A DNA stretch of 64,000 nt from positions 19,945,464-20,009,463 of the forward strand of contig OZ022358.1 of NCBI GenBank assembly GCA_963989245.1, written 5' to 3'. Each line of letters opens with the position of its first letter. The first letter of the stretch is position 1. A program made the translations under genes and the position numbers. Below, piece after piece: positions 10,580-22,070 of the stretch. Below the pieces are notes generated by a model. The model was given only the letters and a program-made list of their open reading frames with translations. It had not been told where the DNA came from and made no database searches. This DNA comes from Nansenia antarctica. Taxonomy: Eukaryota > Chordata > Actinopteri > Argentiniformes > Microstomatidae.

Positions 10580-12008
10580 AGACAGGGGTAAGTGGACTGA
10601 ACGCAATTGACTGGAGTAAAAACAACCAAAACAACAAACTCTCATGCACGGCTCTATTTGCTACAGCAGATGGAAGCTGTAATTTCAGAACCACTCATTT
10701 AGTTGGTCCAGGCCCTTATCATGAAACATAAACAGGCAACAAGGAAGCACTTTGCAATTCAAAAAATAAATTTTAAAAATCTAAAACACTTACAACACCA
10801 TCAAATGCACATCTAAAACCACTTAAGAACCACAAGATAGGGATGTATAAGTGGTCAAATTCAATACTTTTCACTGGAATATTTCATCTTAAAGTTCCAA
10901 ACACTCCTCTTTTGCACTGTAAGAGTGCACGGTTAGATTGACATCAATCAATGTTCAAAGTTATGGAATGGGAACCAGCCCTGAGTAGTTGATGATAATA
11001 GTCTCCTGTTGGGCCTGTGAGAGAAAGAACAGTCTGCTAGGAATTACCATATTTAAAATGCACCCCATCACGCTTCCCCTGTCTCGTGAGAGAGATGAAA
11101 GAAAGTAATAAGATGAACCTATCAGAAAATAAAAAATACTTTGCTCATAATTTATAATTTATCCCTAAGGGAAGGTCTGATTTAAATTATGATACTGTAT
11201 GTGAGACAGACCCATGTCCAGAATATGGACTATTCTGGGACAGCAGCACAAAACAAAAAAACTAAACAACTATGATCTACCAATCAGCTCAGGTAGAGGG
11301 GTTTAAAGGCCAGATAAATAATACCAGTCTTATAGAGCTCTCATTGAGCTCTATTAAACTACAATCGTCTTTGCTTAAAGGCAAACGCATTGGCAATGTA
11401 GATTAAAGAGAGTCTAGGAAGGGGGATTCATCCTACTCTTGTCAACATTCAGCCCATCAGTTCATTTAGTACATTCACCTCACAGGAAAGCTTTGGCTCT
11501 GAGTTGGGGAATGTTCTGCACTGAACGTCCAGTACATGTTGTTTATTTGTTTATTTAAACGGATCCCCATTAGTCATCACCATAGTGAAGGCTATTCTTC
11601 CTGCGGTCCACATGAATATGGAATGAATATCTTTGTTTTTATAGGGTCTCTGATTTGCATAGAAATCAATTACATACTGTGTAGATTAGGATGTCACTAC
11701 CAACTCAGCAAATGTTATAATTTTCTCTTGATCCTGATAAACTCCTCAGTCGCTGCCAGAGACAAATATAGCCATAACTTGATGCAGCTACCACTATTCT
11801 TCACACGAGAGATGATGCAGAAACTGCATTGCATGTGCTGGATTTGCACTAAACGCTTTGTAGTAAAACCAAATAAACATGCCATCTACTTTCTTTGCTG
11901 TATCACTTGAATTCATTGTTGCGAACGAAATTATGGATATGAGATCGATTATTTTTCCATTAAGGGATTCTTTTTGGTCACTTGGTTATAGATCAATTTT
12001 GTAGAGTG
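10580..12008. other. No gene; LINE tail near 11,537-11,625
   Basis: Mostly AT-rich sequence without supported exons. GGATCCCCATTAGTCATCACC at 11,561-11,581 is the reverse complement of sequence at 47,741-47,780, so both are copies of one dispersed repeat, probably a LINE 3' end. Confidence 0.4.
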
Positions 12009-12009
12009 G

Positions 12010-12215
12010 TGGCCTGGGGTGGTCCAGTGGTCTAGCACCACGGTCTACAGTGCACACATATGCCCATGTCGGCATGGGTTCTAATCCGGCCCATGCCCTG
12101 CTGATATGCCCTCTTCTCCTTACTTTCCTGTCTACCTTCACTATCTCTATCCAATAAAATTAAAAATATGAGTGGGACTGCCCCACTCCGAAAGAAATAA
12201 CCTTTAAAAAAAATA
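12010..12215 (+). mobile_element. tRNA-derived SINE
   Basis: The head has polymerase III box A-like sequence (TGGTCCAGTGGTCTAGCACC) and a box B-like GGGTTCTAATCC. The tail reads CAATAAAATTAAAAATATG followed by AGTGGGACTGCCCCACTC. The same tail occurs at 19,689-19,848, where the head is truncated. No coding capacity. Confidence 0.75.
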
Positions 12216-12439
12216 AAAATGTTGTAGAGTGACTGAGATGATGTTGTCGCATCGACTGTGCTTTTTCCTCTCCACTATTCAACTTTGCAGATTTTTTTAA
12301 GTCTCCCCAGGCCTCAGGGTCACATTCCTGAGCAGTTTTGTTCCTCTCCATGTTCGAATTGTAATGACAACCTGTTTAATTGATTCCTATGCAAATCAGA
12401 GATCCTATAAAAACAAAGATATTGATTCCAAAATCAACT

Positions 12440-12745
12440 ATCCTTGCATTAAGATGGACTCAATTCAACATATTGAGTGATTTGTTGATGACATTTTTGC
12501 ATTTTAGCTCATTTTAAGAGTGTCATTGCAAAGGGTAAATAGGCTGTAAGTAGGTGAATCATCTATCGAAAGAAAAAGTAATCTATGCTCGGGCCAGGGG
12601 CAGTCATAATGCTAGAAGAAGGAAGAATTAAGAATAGTTTTTTGTACTGTAATTTACAGTAGTGATATATGGGTATAGGGTATAGGGGTATAGGGGATAA
12701 AGAGGTCTCAGGAGGAACAGTTAAGGTATAGCCTGAAGAGATGGA
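12440..12745. repeat. Two dispersed repeat fragments
   Basis: The part around 12,460-12,540 (ATTGAGTGATTTGTTGATGACATT...TTTTAGCTCATTTTAAG) matches the arms of the fold-back at 30,055-30,640. The part from about 12,550 (GTGAATCATCTATC...AATCTATGCTCGGGCCAGGGG) matches 15,772-15,915 and 60,880-61,265. Confidence 0.6.
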
Positions 12746-14335
12746 TCTTTATGTACCCTTTATGTACTTTATGTCCCCTCACTTCCCTTCACTCCCCCCT
12801 TAGTCTTCACAGTGTGTTTACCATTTGTTGGTCGCTTGAGATACATGAGCTGTTGAATATACGAGTGCTGTTTTGGAGACGTTTCCTCGCTCGAGATTAA
12901 GTCTGTGTTTGTATCCTGTTATGCTTACGCTACTTTAAGTAAATAACCTTTTTTTTGGTACCGCTATCATCTGCCTCGCTTTATATGCATCACACCTGGG
13001 TCTGCTTATTATACAAACGTTACAAACATCATCATCACCCCCTCATGGTGCATCCATCTTCACTCTGTCCATCTCCAGCCTGCATCATTACCGGTAAATA
13101 TCTAAAGTAGGCTTGTTTGTTTGAAGACATTTAATCCTTTCTGCATAAACTGTGGCTCTGGGGCTACGAAATGAATATAGAAAAAAAACTAAGTGAATGG
13201 GATTAACAGAAGAAGTGTTTCTGCTTTAACCATTTCAGACTTGCTGAATACACTTTGCTTTGTTGATTTTAATGTTTTGATATGTGGATTTAAACTGTCT
13301 TGTAAGGTGTCCTTAATAAAATGTATTATTATTATTACACTGTAAGACAAAGGAAAAAGAACCAGTTGCCGAAAACAAATTCATTTCATCTTCCGTGTCT
13401 TGTCTAATTTTTGTTTCTCCATAGTATTTTACCTCAGGTAGAAAAACCATTACTGTGTACTGTCAATTTCTACTACATTTAATTCGGCAAACATCTGCTT
13501 GGTCTCCCAGTTAGGCTACTGGGCTCAAATGCAACAACAATATCACAGAGGGCTCTTTCACTGGGGAAACTAAATAGATGTTCCACTTTTACTTTGAAGT
13601 TAACTTTTTCCCAAAAATACACACTCATGTTTTAACCCTGCCCTCCAGGAGTGGTTAAAACAGAATGTTGTAGATAATTATGGAAATGACTGCCATTAGA
13701 GGACAGGCGTGACGAGGGGAGACCGGGAGGGCATCAGGTAGTGAATTCGAGCAGGTAATTTTCTCCTGTCGTTGCTAAGTGGTTTGGGATGGCCAAGGTT
13801 GTAGGGAGGAAAGAATCCATGCTCTGAATATATAATGTAAGTACTTGACATCCACAAGCATAACTAGAACTTTCAGGGCAGATCTCCCATCAACAGCTAT
13901 GACATTATTGACAGAGCTGCAATGAGTAGAACATAAACAAATGATCTGGATTTTGAAAGGGTGGGAGTAAGGAAATACAGGCATAAGGAAACACAGGTAT
14001 GACATTATCTGGTGCAGAAACTTCCAGTTGAATATACTGTAGTGTCTACCCAGCCCCTACACTTCTTGTAGATTGAATGTGTGTAAGCAATACTTATCCC
14101 ACTAATAGGCTGGGTGAAGTTAGCTTAAACCCTTCCAATCCATTCAGATCTATGAGAAGTGTTTAGGGTTTGAATACGGAGGTTGAGGTTGTGGACTGGG
14201 AAGGTGTCAGAGCTGGTGTGGGCCCCTGGAGATAGGTGTGAGATTATTATATGATAATTATTATGTGATAATTATTATATTTTTGTATTATATTTTTGTC
14301 TTCAGGCAAGGGACAGGAAAGGACAGGACAAGACA
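12746..14335. other. No gene recognised
   Basis: No exon-like open frame with splice sites that I can defend on either strand. Confidence 0.4.
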
Positions 14336-14348
14336 GGACAGACAGACA

Positions 14349-14430
<82 letters not shown>

Positions 14431-14508
14431 AACACAGTTGGAGAAAGAGTGTGATGGTAACTGGGTGTGGTGATAATAATAATAATCAGAAGACAATGTG
14501 CATGCGTG

Positions 14509-14542
<34 letters not shown>

Positions 14543-14575
14543 GCACACAAAGCACACAAAGCACACAAAGCACAA
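14336..14575. repeat. (CA)n tracts and AAAGCACAC array
   Basis: GACAGACAG leads into about 90 bp of CA repeats (to 14,430). A second CA tract follows at 14,510-14,540, then four short AAAGCACAC units. Confidence 0.9.
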
Positions 14576-14770
14576 CAACAGTAGGCATTAGACCATTATT
14601 AGTTGCCTAACGCTATCCATTTATTCCCCCCCAGTTTCATTAAGCAATTATCTGCATTGTTAAATGTGTAATTACAATGACTAGATATTAAATGAGTTGG
14701 ATAATTGGATAACACAGCCCCCTCACCATAACTATTGTTGTTATGATGATTGTGGCAAAATACTGTGGAA

Positions 14771-14806
14771 ACACACACACACACACACACACACACAAGC
14801 ACACAC

Positions 14807-14872
<66 letters not shown>

Positions 14873-14880
14873 GCACACAC
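14771..14880. repeat. (CA)n microsatellite
   Basis: About 110 bp of CA repeats with a few AAGCAC and AAGTAC interruptions. Confidence 0.9.
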
Positions 14881-15000
14881 TCACCAAAACACAGCTGGAG
14901 AAAGTAAGTCAAACAATAAGAAAAATAACAGAGAATAATGAGAAAAAGACTGAATTAAAGAGAACTTAACAAAACTTGGACATAATAATAGTAACAATTA

Positions 15001-15001
15001 C

Positions 15002-15045
<44 letters not shown>
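15001..15045. repeat. (AAT)n microsatellite
   Basis: Fourteen or so AAT units. Confidence 0.9.
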
Positions 15046-15047
<2 letters not shown>

Positions 15048-15115
15048 CAAAACGGAAGAAAGAGTCATGAATAACTATAGAAAGGTGATATTTGATCATT
15101 ATGAGTATGTATATC

Positions 15116-15306
15116 AGTATGTCCTAATAGAGTTACCATTATGTTATACTTTATTTATGTTTGATGCAACAGTGATTTCAATTATATTGCATTTCTGTAT
15201 TGCAGTAGTACAAAATGCCTTAATTCAATCAGAAATAGGTCAAAGCATGTGGGCGAATTGAGTCAAATTGTAATACAAAATAGTTTAGTAGGTGAAACAG
15301 GTATTA
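15116..15306 (+). repeat. 191-bp direct repeat, copy 1
   Basis: AGTATGTCCTAATAGAGTTACC...GGTGAAACAGGTATTA. It is nearly identical to 16,459-16,649. A DNA transposon sits directly after this copy. Confidence 0.9.
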
Positions 15307-16430
15307 CAGTTTTTCACGATTGCTAACACACTAAAACAGAAACTCAAGACACAGTGTGCACAATCCGTAACTCATGCATCAACTCTCTACACCAATTCTG
15401 CTGAACTACACACACAATTCCTGCTTTACACTCAGATGTCAATTCCAAACACCCCTTCTGTCAAAACACTATACACAATTCTCTATATCTTGCACAATCT
15501 TCTCGAGGAAAATCTCTTTGTCCTCACCTGGAACACACAATCATTCAAATTGCTAAACACTAAAGGCACTAAAGTTGTGCAATTTACAATGTCTGTTCTT
15601 CACACAATAAGCACCAGAAGCAATTGACACAACAACCCAAATTCTCATGTAATAGTTCAACTTCATTTGGAGATAAGTTGATATGCCCGGCCGAACGAGG
15701 CATAACAACAACAACAAAAACATTTTGTCCTTCTCAACACGAGACACAAAGTTTGTGGAAACGGAATTGCATTTATATTTTTACATTTAGCAGACACTTT
15801 TAGCGACTTACGGCATACATTTGTCTAAAGTAAGGGAATCATCTATAAATCAGATATCATAAGAAAAAATAATCCATGCTAGGACCAGGGGCCATTGGCA
15901 GTCACAGTTGCCTGCCTTTTTTCCTCTCTGCTGTTACTTCCATCCATTTTGCATTTGGATGTAGAATGAGACCTTTTGTTGAATAAAACCTTCTGTTGTT
16001 ACTGCATATTTGTGTGTTTCATAATTGAGCCTACTGTAAAAACATTATAGTGCAAAAGTATAATTCCCCTGATGAGTCATTCATATAGTGTTTCCCATTA
16101 AAACGGTAGTGTTTTCCATTTAGCACATCAGTGTGCAGCGGCTGCATAGTGTCTACTCCTATGATGGTTGTGTGTGTCATTTGAACACCAAAGTCGATTT
16201 TGTGAAAAGTTAAAATGGTTTTGAAGGCAAAGTGTCATTTTGCAAGAGATGTGTTGGATTTAGCTTAGTAGTGTCTACTCATGTGATGGCTGTGTGTGTC
16301 ATTTGAACACAAAAGTCAATTATGTGAATAGGATTTGGAATTGTGTGTGCGTATTTCTGTGGTTTGTGTGTAGGGTTCAGAAAATGAGGTTTTTCTTCAG
16401 GAAATGTGTGTAAGCAATCGTGAAAAACTG
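15307..16430. mobile_element. TA-flanked DNA transposon with CAGTTTTTC ends
   Basis: The terminal inverted repeats CAGTTTTTCACGATTGC and GCAATCGTGAAAAACTG match perfectly over 17 bp. TA dinucleotides lie on both sides (15,305-15,306 and 16,431-16,432), as in the Tc1/mariner group. No transposase is seen, so it is non-autonomous. A related element begins near 62,906. Confidence 0.8.
15772..15915 (+). repeat. Dispersed repeat inside the TA element
   Basis: TTTACATTTAGCAGACAC and GGACCAGGGGCCATTGGCAG are shared with 60,880-61,040 and, in part, with 12,550-12,610. Confidence 0.6.
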
Positions 16431-16458
16431 TAACCCTTTCATATAGCCTACTAGGCAG

Positions 16459-16649
16459 AGTATGTCCTAATAGAGTTACCATTATGTTATACTTTATTTA
16501 TGTTTGATGCAATAGTGATTTCAATTATATTGCATTTCTGTATTGCAGCAGTACAAAATGCCTTATTTCAATCAGAATTAGGTAAAAGCATGTGGGCGAA
16601 TTGAGTCAAATTATAATACAAAATAGTTTAGTAGGTGAAACAGGTATTA
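16459..16649 (+). repeat. 191-bp direct repeat, copy 2
   Basis: Same length and nearly the same sequence as 15,116-15,306. It is separated from the transposon end by 27 bp, and the LINE-derived region follows directly. Confidence 0.9.
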
Positions 16650-16680
16650 AACAGGGGAATGATTCCAGGACTTTAGCTAA

Positions 16681-16990
16681 ACAGGATAACTTGGAGATAG
16701 GTCTAAACAGGATAACTTGGAGATAGGTCTAAACAGGATAACTTGGAGATAGGTCTAAACAGGATAACTTGGAGAAAGGTCTAAACAGGATAACTTGGAG
16801 ATAGGTCTAAACAGGATAACTTGGAGATAGGTCTAAACAGGATAACTTGGAGATAGGTCTAAACAGGATAACTTGGAGATAGGTCTAAACAGGATAACTT
16901 GGAGAAAGGTCTAAACAGGATAACTTGGAGATAGGTCTAAACAGGATAACTTGGAGATAGGTCTAAACAGGATAACTTGGAGATAGGTCT
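16681..16990. repeat. 26-bp minisatellite within LINE coding sequence
   Basis: About twelve units of AACAGGATAACTTGGAGATA plus GGTCTA, with one variant base (GAGAAAGG) in two units. On the minus strand the unit reads through the LINE motif RPISKLSCL, and the flanking sequence continues that frame on both sides. The array therefore arose inside the reverse-transcriptase reading frame. Confidence 0.9.
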
Positions 16991-17327
16991 GAGATAGGTG
17001 GATAACTGAGATAGGTCGATAGTTATTACGGTCGCTTCTTTCCCCACCTTTATGTAATGGAAAAACATGAGCCGTTTTCCAAATACTAGGAACTATGCCT
17101 GTTGACATAGAGAGATTACATAAATACTAGGAACTATGCCTGTTGACATAGAGAAATTAAATACATATGCTAGTTCTGCAATTACTGGGGCTTCTAACTT
17201 GAGAGAAAAAGGATCCAATTTATCCTCTCCGGTTGACATCCTGACAATCAATGGAGCAATAACTCAAAAACAACAACATAGTGGAAATAGGCGCAAAGGA
17301 AAACTGAGGGCATGCCTCACATTACAT

Positions 17328-17636
17328 GGAGGATCTTCACATTCATCATCATCGAACAAACGCCTCGCCCGGGCGAAATGGCTGTTGAAGGCCAAGCGAA
17401 CCTCATTCTTTTCAGTTATGAAGCAATCATTATATTTGACCATTTTAGGTAAGGAGACAGTAGTCTTGGCTTTGTTCGAGTTTACTGCCTTCCAAAATGT
17501 TGTTGGTGGTTTTAGAGTCATGCATCCAACAACATTTTGAATGTTGAACTGAAAAGAATGAGGTTCGCTTGGCCATCAACAGCCATTTCGCCCGGGCGAG
17601 GCGTTTGTTCGATGATGATGAATGTGAAGATCCTCC
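17328..17636. repeat. Fold-back: 90-bp inverted arms, 129-bp loop
   Basis: 17,328-17,417 and 17,547-17,636 are inverted copies with about one mismatch seen (both contain GCCTCGCCCGGGCGAAATGG or its complement). The outer right edge continues into one inverted copy of the neighbouring minisatellite unit (CCAAGTTATCCTGTTTAGACC). Confidence 0.9.
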
Positions 17637-18400
17637 AAGTTATCCTGTTTAGACCTTGTTACATACAAGCTTGTAATTAGATCTAAATAATAACTTGATT
17701 TAGCATTCCTCACAGATGATGTACACTTGTTCCTGTCTAAGAGCGAACCAGAGGGATGGATCCCCAGAGCGTCTGGCGAGAGCCCCGGCTCTATTTGTTT
17801 CTCTGAATAAGGATGATAGTTCAGGTGTAAACCAGGGGGTTGACCTGTCCTTAACTCTAAATTCCTTCTAAGGCGCATGCTTATCAATGATTGAGGGAAA
17901 CGTTTTTATGAAGAAATCCAGAGCCTGTTCTACTTCAGGGATTTCCGAAGTATAAGAAATGTCAAATAAGGTCAAATAAGAAAGCTTGATCAAAGTTGTT
18001 CTTATTTCTGATTTCTTTTGATGATAGTGTGAAATTGAGTGTTTTCTTTAGTTTAGTATTCCTGATGCAAAGTATCAGGGAATGATCACTAAATCCTAAG
18101 TCAAATACACCACTAGCAATAATTCTATCTTTTCTATTGGAAAACATTTCAGCAATTAAAGTAGATCTTGAGTTATTTTTTAGGTGATATAAATCCTCTT
18201 TATATCCACGGACCCCCATGGGGATCCGAAGTGATATAAAGAGTTTACCTCGATCAATTCTCTTCATCGATATCACATTTTTTTCACAACTTTGCATGCT
18301 ATACGATGCCACCATTTTTTTCCAGAGACGGTAAACACGGCATAAGTCACATCCAGTTTTCTCCAACTGGAGAATGTGTCATGTCCGGTTTCAACGCCAA

Positions 18401-19300
18401 ATTTCCATACCATTGGTCGGCCAACTCAAAAAAATAAAAAATAAAATAAGAAATAATAATCTGATACATGAGAAAGGTCAAAGGTCAAAGATGGTGCCAA
18501 CATATCTCCAAATGGCCTAAACATATAGGTGTCCGCCTAAACATACCTGTACTAAAACAGGTACAAAGTTGCATTTGCTCACATTACTAGCATCAACTTC
18601 GGCACAAGTACTAATAAGACCCTGGAGTACTGATTCCTAGATGATTTGGGCTTGGTTATCAGGTTTCCAAGGTGATATTCACTGTAAAAGCTGTTGTTTT
18701 TTTAGGCGGAGACTGAATTTGAGATGTTTTATAATGTTCTAGCTCTATTTACTCTGACACAGTAACATAGATTTTGATTCTGACAATTCTACAGCCACCC
18801 CACAGGTGTTAGCTTTCATTTGATAACAAGATCATTATGAAGGCCCTTGTGATTGTGGAGATATTCTATATTCACTGTGGGCATGTCATTTCGAGCAGAA
18901 AACCAGAAAAATGAGGTGGATATCAGGTGACCTCATTGAGATAAGGAATCTCTTTTTCAAGGGGGACCTGGCCAAGAGGGGCAGCACAAGGACACAATCA
19001 TACATTCAATACACAGATAATAAGATACGCAGGTTTGGAAAAGCAGGTTTGGACGGGCACAGACACTGAAATTGAAAGCAATGACAATTTCCAATAAGAT
19101 ACATAATACAAAATAACAAGACATTAAAAGCAGGTTTGGGTGGGCATGGATACTGAATTAAAAGCAAAAAAAAGAGAGAGGGGAGGGGGAGCGAGAGGGT
19201 AAGATTTGTAATCAGGGGAATGCACTGTAGCCTTTGCATTTGTTCTTTTACGAGTCCCCATTGCTAGAAATAGATTTAATGACTTCCTGAGAGGAGCTAT
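18401..19300. other. No gene recognised
   Basis: AT-rich sequence with an internal repeat of AAAAGCAGGTTTGG (near 19,040 and 19,125). No supported coding region. Confidence 0.4.
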
Positions 19301-19374
19301 TAATGTGTATTGCTTTTGGAAGTTGGGACCATGGTTATTCTACACCTCCCCAATATGGACTACACGTAGCAGCA

Positions 19375-19660
19375 GGGGGCCTCAGATCCTCCCTAACTTC
19401 TATAGGTGCCCCATTGAGAGCATTCTGTCTGGCTGCATCACTGCCTGGTCCGGCAGCTACACCACCATCGACAGCAAGGCTCGACAGAAGGTGGTGACAA
19501 TGGCACAGTACATCACAGGGAGTGAGCTCCCAACCATAGAGGACATCTACTCCAGCAGGTGTCTGAGGAAGACCAGGAAGCTTATTAAAGACTCGAACCA
19601 CTCCCTGTTCTCTCCGCTACCATCTGGCAAACGGTTCTGGAGCATCTGGTTCCAAGACAG
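19375..19660 (+). mobile_element. L2-type LINE fragment, C-terminal part
   Basis: The frame reads NFYRCPIESILSGCITAWSG, then ARQKVVTMAQYITGSELPTI and SLFSPLPSGKRFWSI. This is the region after the reverse transcriptase in L2/Maui LINEs. The same segment recurs at 20,955-21,120, so these are two separate L2 copies in tandem. Confidence 0.85.
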
Positions 19661-19688
19661 CCTCCAAGCTATAAGACTGAGCCTACGG

Positions 19689-19848
19689 GGGCGTTCGATT
19701 CCGGTCGGGGACATATCCTGCATGTCATCCCTCCTCTCTCTCTCACCCATCCTTCCTGTCTAAATCTTCACTGTAGCTGTCAATAAAAATGAAAAATATG
19801 AGTGGGACTGCCCCACTCAGAAAAAAATACTTAAAAAAAAAAAAAAGA
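19689..19848 (+). mobile_element. SINE 3' part
   Basis: GTTCGATTCCGG (box B-like), then a CT-rich middle and AATGAAAAATATGAGTGGGACTGCCCCACTC, ending in poly-A. This is the same family as 12,010-12,215, truncated at its 5' side. Confidence 0.7.
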
Positions 19849-19962
19849 CTGACCCTAAGACTGAACTGATTCCCTCATCTGTCGAGCAGCACTACCTGCT
19901 GCTCACCTGTACTCACCTCACCTCACCTCACACACTCACACACATACTCATTCCCTTCATTG

Positions 19963-22070
19963 CTGCTATATCAAAGTTGCTGACCCTGACGGCATTCCTC
20001 GCCGGGGGCTCAGGGCGTGCGCTGCACAGCTGGTCGGGGTTTTCACTGACATTTCCAACCTGTCACTGGCCCAGGCAGTTGTTCCCACGTGCTTCAAGTC
20101 AACAAGCATCGTGCCGGTGCCAAAGAACTCTGCTGCGGCAAGGCCTGAACGACTTCCGCCCTGTTGCACTCACCCCCATCGTCATGAAGTGCTTCGAGAG
20201 GTTGGTCCTGGCCCACCTAAACACTCACCTTCCCCCCACACTAGACCCCCACCGGTTCCCCTACCGCAAGAACAGGTCAACGGAGGATGCCATCTCCACG
20301 GTACTTCACTCCAGACCCCCCTATATACAAGCAACACCTATGCAAGGATGCTGTTCATTGACTTCAACTCAGCATTCAACACTATCATCCCCTCCAAGCT
20401 GGTCACCAAACTCAGTGACCTTGGTGTCGGCACCTCCCTCTGCAACTGGACCCTGGACTTCCTCACCAACAGACCCCAGCTCGTCAAGTTGATCAACCAC
20501 TCCTCCTCCACCCTGACCCTGAACACCGGCGTGCCACAGGGCTGTGTGCTGAGCCCTCTACTCCCTCTTCACCTACGACTGTGCCGATGCATGACTCTAA
20601 AACCATCATCAAGTACACAGATGACACCACGGTGGTAGGCCTGATAAGTAACAATGACCAGTCGGCCTACAGGGAGGAGGTCCAGCAACTGGCGGTGTGG
20701 TGCGCTGACAACATCCTGGCCCTCAACACCAATAAGATCAAGGAGATCATTGTAGACTTCAGGAAAACTAGGGGCTGCGTACACTCCCCCATCTACATCA
20801 GTGAGATGGAGGTGCAGTGTGTCCCCAGCTTCAAGTTCCTGGTTGTCCATCTCTCCGAGGACCTCTCTTGGACCCACAACTCCTCTTCCCTGGTCAAAAG
20901 GCGCAGCAGGGCCTATACTTCCTGAGGAGATGGAAGAAAGCCCAGCTGATCCCAGCCAGATCCAGACCAACTTCTACCGCTGCACCATTGAGAGCATCCT
21001 CACCAACTGCATAACAGTGTGGTACAACAACTGCACTGTGACCAACCGGAAGACCCTGCAAAGGGTGGTGAAAACTGCCCAGCAAATCATCGGCACCAAA
21101 CTCCTTTACCATCCAGTCCCTCCCGGCTGACCGGTGGACCAAGCATCATCAAGGAACGCGCTCCCTTCTGACATCAAGCTTGCCCCCACTCTGGACACCT
21201 TTAGAGCCGAGCTAAAAACCCACCTCTTTGTCAACGATGTTCCCTAAGTCAAGTCCTTATTTGTTGTGAAATGTATGCCTTGAGATGTATGTTTAAGTCT
21301 CTGATTGCTTTCTGTGTTCCTTGTCTTTGTTTTTATTTGTTCCTTTACCCGGGCTGCGCCCCGGGCCAATGTAAAAGTTGGATGGGGGGCGCATTATAAA
21401 TAAAATGAACATAACATAACATAACAAGGACAACTCGCCGCACCTCAGCCTCGGTCTGTTTGATCCCCTGCCATCTAAGAGACTCAAGAAGTACAGGATG
21501 CTCAGGTCGCATACCAGCAGGCTCCAGAACAGCTTCTTTCACAGAGCTGTCACTCTGAAACATCTAAGAGACTCAGGAAGTACAGGCTCCTCAGGTGCCG
21601 TTCCAGCAGGCTCCAGAACAGCTTCTTTCATAGGGCTGTCACTCTGACCCAGCTCACAGAGCTGCCCCCCCCCCCCCCACAACATGGGGTACACTGACTC
21701 TCAGTATCCCCCTCCTCCCCCCGGTCACTGTGGACAACTAATTTAGCCTTTGCATACTCCCCTGGTTAATGTGAACACTCAATTACCCCAAACTATCTTT
21801 GCACGTGCCATCTTTTTGCACATTTGTACATAATGTACCTCTTTTTGATATAGCATTTATTTATACATCTGTATACACCATACTATACATAGCTACCTTA
21901 ATTGTACATAGCTTACTGCTATCCTCTCCTGTATATACCTCTAACTACCGCACTTGCCATACTGTACCTATCACTCGTGTTTTATATCACCATTTGCACT
22001 TCTGGTTAGATGCTAAATTGCATTTTGTTGTCTGGTACTTTACTCTGCAATGACAATAAAGTTGAATCTA
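19963..22070 (+). mobile_element. L2-type LINE, broken reverse transcriptase and 3' UTR
   Basis: Reverse-transcriptase blocks in order: FRPVALTPIVMKCFERLV (20,158-20,211), HRFPYRKNRSTEDAIS, MLFIDFNSAFNTIIPSK (catalytic Asp, about 20,349), GVPQGCVLSPLL (about 20,530-20,565), then after a deletion and frame change KYTDDTTVVG (catalytic Asp pair, about 20,612). Next come CADNILALNTNKIKE and the C-terminal FYRCTIESIL. The end repeats KYRLLRC..RLQNSFFHRAV twice (21,440-21,560 and 21,565-21,650). The 3' UTR ends ACTCTGCAATGACAATAAAG. The copy is inactive. Confidence 0.9.
21156..21425 (+). mobile_element. LINE 3' end nested in the L2 element
   Basis: A 270-bp insert splits the L2 sequence. It encodes ALPSDIKLAPTLDTFRAEL plus KTHLFVNDVP and a stop, the C-terminus of a different non-LTR family. 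A 3' UTR and an (ACATA)n tail follow. The flanks share CAAGGA (21,150-21,155 and 21,425-21,430), a target-site duplication. Confidence 0.8.

Larger units (their letters stand above)
16640..18400 (-). mobile_element. Degenerate APE-type LINE
   Basis: Read on the minus strand, an endonuclease end is visible near 18,070-18,100 (GFSDHSLI, the conserved Ser-Asp-His of apurinic-like endonucleases). It is followed by linker pieces (FWKAVNS, ISLPK-like) and then by reverse-transcriptase block 1-2 (STGIVPSIWKTAHVFPLHKG, then NNYRPIS) at 17,020-17,105, running into RPISKLSCL. The order endonuclease then reverse transcriptase fits a non-LTR retrotransposon. Frameshifts, a fold-back and a minisatellite destroy it. 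The exact clade is not assigned. Confidence 0.75.

Noticed and set aside
16681..16990. CRISPR-like array
   Set aside because: Units follow each other with no spacers and derive from LINE coding sequence. The host is a vertebrate.
17136..17540. 134-codon plus-strand open frame
   Set aside because: It is the antisense of LINE coding sequence and runs into the fold-back.
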